From: JANMJD01 sp963828405
Lineage (GTDB): Bacteria > Actinomycetota > Acidimicrobiia > Acidimicrobiales > Ilumatobacteraceae
Direction: 5' to 3'
Assembly (NCBI GenBank): GCA_963828405.1
Contig: CAWHEG010000031.1
Span: 2,790,001 to 2,854,000, forward strand
DNA: 64,000 nt
The notes under the pieces are model-generated. The model was not told the DNA's origin. It did no database searches and saw only the letters and a list, made by a program, of their open reading frames with translations. Shown in pieces: positions 42,690 to 50,632 of this stretch (the stretch's first letter is position 1; every line of letters begins with the position of its first letter). The translations under genes and the position numbers were made by a program.

Positions 42690-44242
42690 AGCAGCCTCAG
42701 CACGAGGTCGAACGAGCGCAACCCGCTGGTGATCACCCGGAAGTCCACCTTGTCACTCAAGTACAGGCCCTGGTCGGGGACTTCGAACCGGTAGAACTTG
42801 TCGGCGATCGGCAGGTCGACCACGAAGGTTCCCGTGGCGTCGGTCGTGACCGGGATGTTGATGCTCGGGTCACCCGGCCGGGTGATGGTTCCGGTGATCC
42901 CGGCCAGTGGCAGGCCCCCTTCGTCGTGGACGGTGAGGGTGATCTGGGGTGGGGCGCTGACGATCAGGTCGATCGTCTGGGGCACGTCGGCGACGACGAG
43001 CGGCTGGGTGATCGCCGTGGTGACCAGATCACCGGCCGCCACGTCGATCTGGTACGGCGCGACCGAGGGAATGGTGGGGAAGACCACCGAGCCGGCGGCG
43101 TCGGTGACTCCGCTGAGGCTGACCCCGGCGTCGCCGCCGGTGATCGTGACCGTCACCGCCTCGACCGGATTGCCCAGCGTGTCATGGGTGGTGATCGTCG
43201 TCGGACGGGGGGCCAGGGCCGGCATCACGATCGTGACGGTCGTGGTCAGGTCGGTGGGGTAGAGCGGCGCGACCCGCTGCACCACGGCGGTTCCCGTCAG
43301 CGGGGTGCCGAACACCGTGGCCGTGGCGTTGAACGTGTAGTCGACCTTGGGGATCACGGGCGTCGTGCCGAACGAGGCGAATGCGCCGGATCCGCCGGTG
43401 ATCGGCACGGTGCCCGATCCACGGGTCGCCGACGAGATGCTCAGGGTCGCCGGGAAGGCGAACGGCGTGCCGTCGGCATAGGTCAACCGGGCGTTGACCG
43501 AAACGGTCTTGAACATCTGGATCGCCGTGCTGAACGTCTGCGTTGCCGCCAGCGTGGGGTAGACGGCCAGTGCGTTGGGTAGGAACTCGGGTAGCACGGT
43601 GTAGTCGGTGGCCGTCGCCGTCAACACGTAGTGGCTGGTCGGACCGGTCGCCGGGGTCGGGTCGAGCCCGGCGAACTCGCTGTTCCCGGTGGCGTCGGTC
43701 AGATCGGTCACCGATGGCGATGGTCCCCCGCTGACCGTCACGGCGGCGCCGGCGATCGGGGTGTTGTCGGCGAAGTCGCTGACGAACACCTTGATGATCC
43801 CCTTGGTGAGCGACGACTGGGTACGGGGAGCGAGCAACGTCTCCATGTCGGCAAGGGTCTTCCCCTTGCGCTTGACGATGACCCGCAACCCCTTGTAGTT
43901 GGTGCCCGTCACGAACCGTCCCGGAATGGGATCGGCGATGTACTTGGTGTACTTGGACACGGTGAAGTCGAGACCACCGAGGTTCTGCGTGGTGGTGACA
44001 CCGAACGGGTTGACGACGACGCTGTCGTAGGCCAGGTCGCGGGTCGCCTCGATCGTCTGGTTGGCCAGCTCCTCGGCCAGCGTGCGCTCCCGCGCCTTGC
44101 CGTAGACGGTGTAGCTCGAGGCCAGCTGGGCGGCGAAGAACGCCGCCGTCAGGGCGAGGATGGCGAGCGAGAGCGTCATCTCGATGATCGTGAACCCATC
44201 CTCACCCCGTCGACACGGGCCAGCGAACCGCCTCGTGAGCAT
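42686..44242 (-). CDS. Large minor pilin with Ig-like / carboxypeptidase-regulatory-like repeats
   Basis: A 518-residue protein with a prepilin N-terminus: a 16-residue leader ending GEDG, then FTIIEMTLSLAILALTAAFF with Glu5. After about 120 residues of pilin-like sequence come at least three to four beta-sandwich modules. They are recognisable by GIIKVFVSDFADNTPIAGAAV, ITTHDTLGNPVEAVTVTITGG and LTVHDEGGLPLAGITGTITR, each with the GxPxxGxxV pattern of CarboxypepD_reg/Big-type folds. Such modules are typical of surface adhesins. It may be a tip adhesin carried on a pilin stalk. The ATG overlaps the pilC stop by one base. Confidence 0.8.
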   Translation of the reverse strand: MLTRRFAGPCRRGEDGFTIIEMTLSLAILALTAAFFAAQLASSYTVYGKARERTLAEELANQTIEATRDLAYDSVVVNPFGVTTTQNLGGLDFTVSKYTKYIADPIPGRFVTGTNYKGLRVIVKRKGKTLADMETLLAPRTQSSLTKGIIKVFVSDFADNTPIAGAAVTVSGGPSPSVTDLTDATGNSEFAGLDPTPATGPTSHYVLTATATDYTVLPEFLPNALAVYPTLAATQTFSTAIQMFKTVSVNARLTYADGTPFAFPATLSISSATRGSGTVPITGGSGAFASFGTTPVIPKVDYTFNATATVFGTPLTGTAVVQRVAPLYPTDLTTTVTIVMPALAPRPTTITTHDTLGNPVEAVTVTITGGDAGVSLSGVTDAAGSVVFPTIPSVAPYQIDVAAGDLVTTAITQPLVVADVPQTIDLIVSAPPQITLTVHDEGGLPLAGITGTITRPGDPSINIPVTTDATGTFVVDLPIADKFYRFEVPDQGLYLSDKVDFRVITSGLRSFDLVLRLL

Positions 44243-45462
44243 CACTTCACGATGGTGATCAGCTTGAAGATCGGCATGTAGAGGGCGATGATCATCCCGC
44301 CGACGACGACACCCATGAAGACCATCAGCAGCGGCTCGATCAGCGATGTCAGGGCGTTGACGGTCGCCTCGACCTCTGCCTCGTAGAAGTCGGCCATCTT
44401 CTCGAGCATCTCGTCCAGCGCTCCCGTCTCCTCGCCGACGGCGATCATCTGGACGACCATCGGCGGGAAGACCGGGTGCCCGGCGATCGCCGCCGAGATC
44501 GCCGCGCCGTGCCGGACATGCTCACGCGTCTCGTCGATCGCCTTCTGCATGACGGTGTTGCCCGAGGTGTTGGCCACGATCGCCAGCGACTCCATCATCG
44601 GCACCCCGGCGCGGATCAGCGATGACAGCGTGCGCGAGAACCGGGCGACGGCCGTCTTCGAGGCGAGCGTCCCGAACAACGGGGCGCGCAGCATGAGACC
44701 GTCGAAGATCAGTCGGCCCTTGGGGGTCTTCTTCCAGCGCCGGAAGGCGTACACGAGGGCGATCAGGATGACCAGGATGTACGGGCCCTTCTGGGTCAAC
44801 GCCCGGGAGATCGACATCAGGATCCGGGTGGGCAGGGGGAGCGTGCCGTCGAGGTTGTCGTAGATCGTCGCAAAGCGGGGGACGATGAAGATCAGCATGC
44901 CGGTGGCGATCATCACCACCATCATCCCGACCATCACCGGGTAGGCCATCGCCGAGCGGACCTTGCCGCGCAGCTCGGCCTGCTTCTCGAGGGTCTTGGC
45001 GAGCCGGTCGAGGATGCTGTCGAGCACACCGCCGGTCTCGCCCGCCTTGATCATCGGAGCGTAGAGCGGGGGGAAGGTCTTGCTGTGCTTCTCGACCGCC
45101 TGATGGAACGACACCCCGCGCTCGATGTCGGAGCGGATATCGCCGATGGCGGCGATCAGCACCTTGTTCTCGGTCTGGTCCTTGAGCACGTTGAGCGCCC
45201 GGATCAGGGGCATGCCGGCGGCGATCATCGTCGCCAGCTGCCGCGACAGGACGGCGATGTCGCGGACCTTTACCTTGCCCGAGCCGCCGCCGATCTTCAG
45301 CTCGGCCGACATCGCGCTCTTGCGCTTCTCGCGGATCTCGAGCGGGGCGTACCCCATCTCGCGCAGCTTGGTGGTGACGAGGTCCTTGCTCGGCGCCTCG
45401 AGCGTCCCCTCGATCAACTGCCCGTTCTGGTCGCGGACCTTGTAGGAGAATGTCGTCGACAT
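44242..45462 (-). CDS. pilC: Type IV pilus inner-membrane platform protein PilC
   Basis: A 406-residue GspF/PilC-family protein. An N-terminal small domain (FSYKVRDQNGQLIEGTLEA) is followed by two cytoplasmic T2SF domains. Each starts with an FSRxLxxLIxxG-type motif: LSRQLATMIAAGMPLIRAL and FSRTLSSLIRAGVPMMESL. Three membrane helices are seen, the last near the C-terminus. GEETGALDEMLEKMADFYEAEV is a strong family marker. The platform couples the PilB and PilT motors to pilin insertion and removal. It lies 9 bases after pilT. Confidence 0.94.
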   Translation of the reverse strand: MSTTFSYKVRDQNGQLIEGTLEAPSKDLVTTKLREMGYAPLEIREKRKSAMSAELKIGGGSGKVKVRDIAVLSRQLATMIAAGMPLIRALNVLKDQTENKVLIAAIGDIRSDIERGVSFHQAVEKHSKTFPPLYAPMIKAGETGGVLDSILDRLAKTLEKQAELRGKVRSAMAYPVMVGMMVVMIATGMLIFIVPRFATIYDNLDGTLPLPTRILMSISRALTQKGPYILVILIALVYAFRRWKKTPKGRLIFDGLMLRAPLFGTLASKTAVARFSRTLSSLIRAGVPMMESLAIVANTSGNTVMQKAIDETREHVRHGAAISAAIAGHPVFPPMVVQMIAVGEETGALDEMLEKMADFYEAEVEATVNALTSLIEPLLMVFMGVVVGGMIIALYMPIFKLITIVK

Positions 45463-45471
45463 CGTCGTGGC

Positions 45472-46641
45472 TCAGTGCCGTGCGCCGAGCAGGCCGCGCA
45501 GGTTCTCGGGGTCGCCGGCCCGCTCGAGCGCCACCTGGGCGGTGATCTTGCCCGAGCGGACGAGCAGCGCCAGGCTCTGGTCCATCGTCGTCATCCCGAA
45601 CTTCGAGCCGGCCTGCATCTGGGTGGTGATCTGGAAGCCCTTGCGCTCGCGGATCAGGTTGCGGATCGCCGGGGTGGTGACCATCACCTCGGCGGCCACC
45701 GTGCGTCCCTTGCCGTCGGCTGTGGGGATCAGCTGCTGGGTGACAACGGCCTTGAGGGTGGTGGCGAGCATCGTGCGCACCTGGTCCTGCTGCTCGGGCG
45801 GGAAGACGTCGACGATCCGGTCGACGGTCTGGGGAGCCGACTGCGTGTGCAGCGTGGCGAACACGAGGTGGCCGGTTTCGGCGGCGGTCAGCGCCATCTG
45901 GATCGTGTCGAGGTCGCGCAGCTCGCCGACGAGGATGACGTCGGGGTCCTCGCGCAGTGCCCGCTTGAGGCCGGAGGCGAAGCTCTGCGTGTCGCGGCCG
46001 ATCTCGCGCTGGTTGACGATCGAGCGGGAGTGGGTGTGGAGAAACTCGATCGGGTCCTCGACCGACAGGATGTGCACGGCCTTGGTCTTGTTGATGATGT
46101 CGAGCAGCGAGGCGAGCGTCGTCGACTTGCCCGAGCCCGTGGGGCCGGTGACGAGCACCATGCCGCGGGCCAGATCGGTGAGGTTCCGCACGCCGGGCGG
46201 CAGTCCGAGCGAGTCGAACGGGGGGATCCGGAAGGGGATGACGCGCACGACGCAGCCGACCGAGCCGCGCTGGCGGAACACGTTCACGCGGAACCGGCTC
46301 TTGCCGCGGATGGTGTAGGCGAGGTCGAGCTCCCACTCCTCGGCGAACTTGCGCCTCTGGCTCTCGTCGAGCATCGGGAACACCAGCCGCTCGATCTCCG
46401 TGCTGGTCAGCGTGTTGTAGTCCTCCAGCCGGTCGAGGACACCCTTCACCCGGACGACCGGCTTGGTGCCGGCGGTGAGATGGAGGTCGGAACCGTCGAC
46501 GTCGAGGAGGATCCCGAGCAACTCGTCGATCGACTCGGGGTCGCGTCCGACGCCGGACGGGTAGGTCGGCGTCTCCGTCCGCAGGGCGTCGGAGATCAGC
46601 GAACGCAGCAGGTCGTCCTTGGGTGGTTCGGAAAACGTCAT
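45472..46641 (-). CDS. pilT: Type IV pilus retraction ATPase PilT
   Basis: A 389-residue hexameric ATPase. The N-terminal PAS-like domain holds GSDLHLTAGTKPVVRVKG. The Walker A motif is VTGPTGSGKSTT, the Asp box VEDPIEFLH, and Walker B PDVILVGELRD; the His box TGHLVFATLHTQSA is intact. AIRNLIRERK is the PilT-specific retraction motif (usually AIRNLIREGK), which separates it from PilB. An unusual N-terminal extension of about 40 residues precedes the core. Its presence predicts pili that retract, with twitching or DNA uptake possible. Confidence 0.95.
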   Translation of the reverse strand: MTFSEPPKDDLLRSLISDALRTETPTYPSGVGRDPESIDELLGILLDVDGSDLHLTAGTKPVVRVKGVLDRLEDYNTLTSTEIERLVFPMLDESQRRKFAEEWELDLAYTIRGKSRFRVNVFRQRGSVGCVVRVIPFRIPPFDSLGLPPGVRNLTDLARGMVLVTGPTGSGKSTTLASLLDIINKTKAVHILSVEDPIEFLHTHSRSIVNQREIGRDTQSFASGLKRALREDPDVILVGELRDLDTIQMALTAAETGHLVFATLHTQSAPQTVDRIVDVFPPEQQDQVRTMLATTLKAVVTQQLIPTADGKGRTVAAEVMVTTPAIRNLIRERKGFQITTQMQAGSKFGMTTMDQSLALLVRSGKITAQVALERAGDPENLRGLLGARH

Positions 46642-46657
46642 GGATTGCGTGGTCCTC

Positions 46658-48175
46658 TCATGCGATCACTCGTGAGACTTCTTCGAAGGTCGTCTGACCC
46701 ATGCCGACCTTGCGCAGCCCGTCGCGGCGCAGCGAGATCATCCCCTGCTCCAGGGCCGTACGGCGCAGGTCGTCGGTCGAACCGTGGGTGACGATCAGGC
46801 GCTCGATCTCCTCGGAGATCAGCATCACCTCGTGGACCGCCATCCGCCCGCGGTAGCCGGTGCCGCCACAGGCCGAACAGCCGATGGCTACGTAGGCGAC
46901 GTCGGGGGTCGGGTCGCGCTTGTCCCACTCCACGGAGGCGAACTCGTCCTTGGTCGGCGCGTACGGTGCCTTGCACTTCTCACACAGCCGCCGCGCCAGA
47001 CGTTGGGCCACGACGCAGTCGAGCGAGGAGGCGATCAGGAACGGCTCGATGCCCATCTCGAGCAGTCGCAGGGGGGTCGACGGCGCGTCGTTGGTGTGCA
47101 GCGTCGAGAGCACGAGGTGGCCGGTGAGGGCCGCCTCGATGGCGATGATCCCGGTCTCGCGGTCGCGGATCTCGCCGACGAGCACGATGTCGGGGTCCTG
47201 ACGGAGGATGGAGCGCAACGCGCTGGCGAAGGTGAGCCCGGCGCGGTTGTTGGTCTGCACCTGGTTGACCCCGGCGAGGCGGTACTCCACCGGGTCCTCG
47301 ACGGTCACGATGTTGCGGGTCGGGTCGTTGAGCTCGGCCAGCGTGGCGTAGAGCGTGGTCGACTTGCCCGAACCGGTGGGTCCGGTGACGAGCAGCGCGC
47401 CGTACGGCATGCGGTACGCCGACTCGTACATGGCGAGCTGCTCGGGCAGGAACCCGAGCTTCACCAGCGACTGCACCCCGGCCGACTGGTCGAGGATGCG
47501 CATCACGACCTTCTCGCCGTAGACGGTCGGCAGGGTCGAGACGCGCAGGTCGACGGACCGGCCCTCGAGGTTGACCGACATCCGGCCGTCCTGGGGTCGG
47601 CGCCGCTCGGCGATGTCGATGTCGGACATCACCTTGAGCCGGGACACGACGCCGGCATGGATGCTGCGCGGCTGGCGCATCCGCTCGTGGAGCACGCCGT
47701 CGACCCGGATCCGGATACGCAGGTCGGTCTCCGTCGGCTCGATGTGGATGTCCGAGGCCCGCTCCTGGGTGGCCTGGAGGATCAGCAGGTTGACGAACTT
47801 GACGATCGGGGCGTCGTCGCTGAGGGCGGCGAGCTGGGTCAGGTCGTTGGAATCGCTGGACTCCTCGATCAGGCCCTGGGCGGCCGAGAGCACCTCGTCG
47901 TCGGCGCGGGTGATCTCGTTGATCAGCTCCGCCAGGCGCGCCGGTGGGAGTTGCACCCGGTCGAAGCTCTCGCCGAGGAACGCCCGCAGGTCGTCGAGGG
48001 CGGTCAGATCGCCGGTGTCGGCCATCCCGAGCAGCAGGCGGTTCCCCTGGCGCCGGAGCGGGACGGTGCTGTAGCGGCGCACGACGTGGGGCGGCAGCAG
48101 GGAGATCACGGAGGGGTCGATCTCGATGACGTCGGACGTCGACGTTCCCACCTGCACGGTCATACCTGTTGTCAT
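46658..48175 (-). CDS. pilB: Type IV pilus extension ATPase PilB
   Basis: A 505-residue GspE/PilB-type ATPase. An N-terminal MshEN-like domain (SVISLLPPHVVRRYSTVPLRRQGNRL) is followed by the catalytic core. It has the Walker A motif VTGPTGSGKSTTLYA, the Asp box VEDPVEYRLAGV, Walker B PDIVLVGEIRDRET and the His box TGHLVLSTLHTNDA. The CEKC...CSACGGTGYRGR tetracysteine site binds zinc. MshEN domains bind cyclic di-GMP in several PilB proteins. ATG 48175 is used; ATG 48163 is possible, and neither has a good ribosome binding site. The upstream open frame is not conserved. Confidence 0.93.
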   Translation of the reverse strand: MTTGMTVQVGTSTSDVIEIDPSVISLLPPHVVRRYSTVPLRRQGNRLLLGMADTGDLTALDDLRAFLGESFDRVQLPPARLAELINEITRADDEVLSAAQGLIEESSDSNDLTQLAALSDDAPIVKFVNLLILQATQERASDIHIEPTETDLRIRIRVDGVLHERMRQPRSIHAGVVSRLKVMSDIDIAERRRPQDGRMSVNLEGRSVDLRVSTLPTVYGEKVVMRILDQSAGVQSLVKLGFLPEQLAMYESAYRMPYGALLVTGPTGSGKSTTLYATLAELNDPTRNIVTVEDPVEYRLAGVNQVQTNNRAGLTFASALRSILRQDPDIVLVGEIRDRETGIIAIEAALTGHLVLSTLHTNDAPSTPLRLLEMGIEPFLIASSLDCVVAQRLARRLCEKCKAPYAPTKDEFASVEWDKRDPTPDVAYVAIGCSACGGTGYRGRMAVHEVMLISEEIERLIVTHGSTDDLRRTALEQGMISLRRDGLRKVGMGQTTFEEVSRVIA

Positions 48176-48202
48176 CGGCGCGCCGGGGGCGGAGTGAAGC
48201 GA

Positions 48203-48222
48203 TTTCGGGGATTCTCCCGAAA
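48203..48222. other. Hairpin in the divergent pilB/pilM intergenic region
   Basis: TTTCGGG and CCCGAAA (7 bp, loop GATTCT) lie in the 134-base gap between pilB and the pilM-pilN gene. On the minus strand a strong GAGGAGG sits right beside it, too far (about 45 bases) from the pilB ATG to be its ribosome binding site. It could be a regulator site or a structured 5' leader. Confidence 0.4.
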
Positions 48223-48309
48223 CCTCCTCACGACGCCGGCGGATGTGCCGATGAGTCCAGGTAGCCGACTCGTCGGGACATCGGACGCAAGCGGAAGGAC
48301 AGCGGTCAC

Positions 48310-50061
48310 GTGGCGAAAACCTCGATCGGGCTCGACATCGGCAGCAGTGCGGTGAGGGCGTGCGAACTACGTCTCGGCGACCGTCCGACACTGACCCGCC
48401 TCGGCGAGGTCACCCTTCCCTCGGGCTCGGTCGTCGAGGGCGAGGTCGTGGAACCCGGTGACGTGGCCGGGGCCCTGCGCAGCCTGTGGAAGGAGGCGAA
48501 CATCAAGGGTAAGGCCGTGCGCGTCGGTGTGCCGCTGTCGCGGGCCATCGTGCGCACGATCGAGGTCGCCGATCTCCCCGACGGCGACCTGCGTTCGATG
48601 ATCGGCCTCGAGCTCTCCGACCACGTGCCGCTCGACCCGGCGCACACGGCGTTCGACATCCTCCCGCTCGACCGCATCGAGACCGACGACGGTCGCCGCC
48701 GTCGGGTGCTCCTCGCCGCCGCCCCCAATGACGCCATCGAGCCCACGCTCGCCGCCGTCCAGCAGGCCGGGCTGACCGTCGCCGCCGTCGACGTCGCCCC
48801 GCTTGCCCTGGCCCGGGTGTTCACCCCGGAGCCGATCCTCAACGCCGAGGGCGTGGCCGCGGCATCGGTGGACATGGTCGTGTCCGTCGGGGCCGGCACG
48901 ATGCTGGCACTCATCTGCACCGCCGGTCACCTGCTGTTCAACCGCAAGGCGACCAGCCCGGTCGGCGCCCAGCTGACCGAACGGATCCAGTACCAGCTGT
49001 CCGTCGGGGCCGACGTCGCCGAGTTGACCAAGCGGCGGGTGATCACGAGCGACAACCGCCACCTGCTCGCCCGTGTCAACGACCTCGCCGACACGGTGCT
49101 CGACGAGCTCGTCGGCGACATCCAGGAGTCGATCTCCTTCTACCAGTCGCAGGCCGGCGCCCGGCCGCTCGACCGGATCGTGCTCACCGGGGGAGGATCG
49201 CTGCTCGCCGGGCTCGACTTCCACCTGGCCGAGCGGTTGAGCTACCCGGTGATCTTCGGCGATCCCTTCGAGGGGTTGACCGTGGCCGTCGACGGGCTGA
49301 CGACCCAGCGGCAGGACGAGTTGGAGCCGTACGCGGCGACGGCGATCGCCTACGCGCTGGGGGGCGGCGGCCGCTACGCGACGCTCGACCTGAAGCCCAA
49401 GGTGCAGCGCCAGGCGATACGGCCCGGTCAGTTCGCCTTGGGAGCGTTCGGCGTCGTCGCCCTCGGATCGCTGGGGATGCTGTACTTCTCGGCGCACAAC
49501 GAGATGTCGTCGGTCCGTTCCGAGCTCGTCGCCGCACTCGACGCCCGATCGGCGGCAGCCGCCCGGCTCGAGGAGCTCCGCAGCCAGGGTTCGGGTCAGG
49601 TGGCGCTGTCCAAGGAGTCGCTCGACCGGATGGTGACGACCGCCGAGACCCGCCGGATCGACTGGGCGACGGCCTACCAGACCCTCGACACGATCAGCCA
49701 GGGCGTCGGTGTGACATTGCGGGGGTTCAGCGGGGTGAGCACCGCCTCCGGCGCACCCGCCGTGCCCGGCGTGAGCGTCGTCGGGTCGGTGTCGTTCGGC
49801 GGAACGGTGTCGTCGCTCGACGTGCTGGCCGGGTGGATCGCCACGATCGAGGCCGACGAGCGGTTCATCTCGGTGACGACGCCGTCGGTGTCCGACGTGC
49901 TCACCGACGACCAGTCCACCACCATCTACCAGTTCGAGGCCAACGTGAACCTCACGACCGCGGCGCTGTTCAATCCGCCGGATCCCGACGCGACCCCTGT
50001 CCCCCCGACCCCGGCCGCGTCCGAGATCCCGGCAGATCCCGAGACGACGGTGGCCGGCTGA
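48310..50061 (+). CDS. PilM-PilN fusion protein of the pilus alignment complex
   Basis: A 583-residue protein joining two subunits that are normally separate. Residues 1-350 are PilM, an actin/FtsA-like ATP-binding fold: GLDIGSSAVRACEL is the phosphate-1 loop, DMVVSVGAGTMLALI phosphate-2 and IVLTGGGSLLAGLDF the adenosine motif. A membrane helix follows (FALGAFGVVALGSLGMLYF, about residues 376-394), then a coiled segment and a PilN-like ferredoxin-type periplasmic domain. It ends in a Pro/Ala-rich tail. In other species PilM binds the N-terminal peptide of PilN; fusion makes that bond covalent. The stop overlaps the pilO ATG. Confidence 0.85.
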   Translation: MAKTSIGLDIGSSAVRACELRLGDRPTLTRLGEVTLPSGSVVEGEVVEPGDVAGALRSLWKEANIKGKAVRVGVPLSRAIVRTIEVADLPDGDLRSMIGLELSDHVPLDPAHTAFDILPLDRIETDDGRRRRVLLAAAPNDAIEPTLAAVQQAGLTVAAVDVAPLALARVFTPEPILNAEGVAAASVDMVVSVGAGTMLALICTAGHLLFNRKATSPVGAQLTERIQYQLSVGADVAELTKRRVITSDNRHLLARVNDLADTVLDELVGDIQESISFYQSQAGARPLDRIVLTGGGSLLAGLDFHLAERLSYPVIFGDPFEGLTVAVDGLTTQRQDELEPYAATAIAYALGGGGRYATLDLKPKVQRQAIRPGQFALGAFGVVALGSLGMLYFSAHNEMSSVRSELVAALDARSAAAARLEELRSQGSGQVALSKESLDRMVTTAETRRIDWATAYQTLDTISQGVGVTLRGFSGVSTASGAPAVPGVSVVGSVSFGGTVSSLDVLAGWIATIEADERFISVTTPSVSDVLTDDQSTTIYQFEANVNLTTAALFNPPDPDATPVPPTPAASEIPADPETTVAG

Positions 50062-50618
50062 TGAAGAAGCCGCAGTCCCTCCTGCCGATCGTCGTCGCCC
50101 TCGTCCTGGTCGTCGTCGCGGTGTTCATGCTGGTCGTCAAGCCCCAGCGCAGCAAGCTGGGCGATCAGAGGAGCCAGCTCGCCGAGGCCCGCTCCGGACT
50201 GGCCACGACGAATGCCGAGATCGCCGCGCTGCAGACCGACACCGACGATCCCGAGCTCGCCGCTCTGCTCGTGAAGATCCCGCCAGCCGACGACACGCCG
50301 GCCTTCCTCAACCAGGTGGGCGCCAGCGCCACGGCGGCCGGGGTGCGGGTCACGCGGGTCAGTTTCGCCCCGCCGGCACGCTCGACGCTCGATGACGGCT
50401 CCGAGGTGTCCGTCTCGATGGCCGCGGCAGGACCCCGGGCGGCCGTCGACCTGTTTCTGAGCAGCGTGGCCGCGCTCCCCCGACTGACGATCGTCCGCCA
50501 GGCCAACGTCCGGCCGGGCACGACGGTCGAGGGGGCGGCGACGCCGGCCGCCGAGAGCTACGAGGTCGAGATCGACCTGGCGATCTTCTCGGGCGTCCAA
50601 CTCGCCGTACCGGCCTAG
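50061..50618 (+). CDS. pilO: PilO-like pilus alignment protein
   Basis: A 185-residue bitopic protein. One membrane helix near the N-terminus (LLPIVVALVLVVVAVFMLVV, residues 7-26) is followed by a coiled coil (RSKLGDQRSQLAEARSGLAT). A ferredoxin-like domain comes next, with FLNQVGASATAAGVRVTRVSF, the typical PilO arrangement. It would pair with the PilN half of the preceding protein. TGATG overlap couples the two genes. No PilP or PilQ follows, as expected in an organism without a typical outer membrane. Identification rests on topology, order and length more than on sequence motifs. Confidence 0.82.
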   Translation: MKKPQSLLPIVVALVLVVVAVFMLVVKPQRSKLGDQRSQLAEARSGLATTNAEIAALQTDTDDPELAALLVKIPPADDTPAFLNQVGASATAAGVRVTRVSFAPPARSTLDDGSEVSVSMAAAGPRAAVDLFLSSVAALPRLTIVRQANVRPGTTVEGAATPAAESYEVEIDLAIFSGVQLAVPA

Positions 50619-50632
50619 ACGCGACGTCCCGC

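Noticed and set aside
44522..46336. A 604-codon minus-strand frame across pilC and pilT
   Set aside because: Arg/Pro/His-rich shadow translation; both pilC and pilT are fully conserved in another frame of the same strand.
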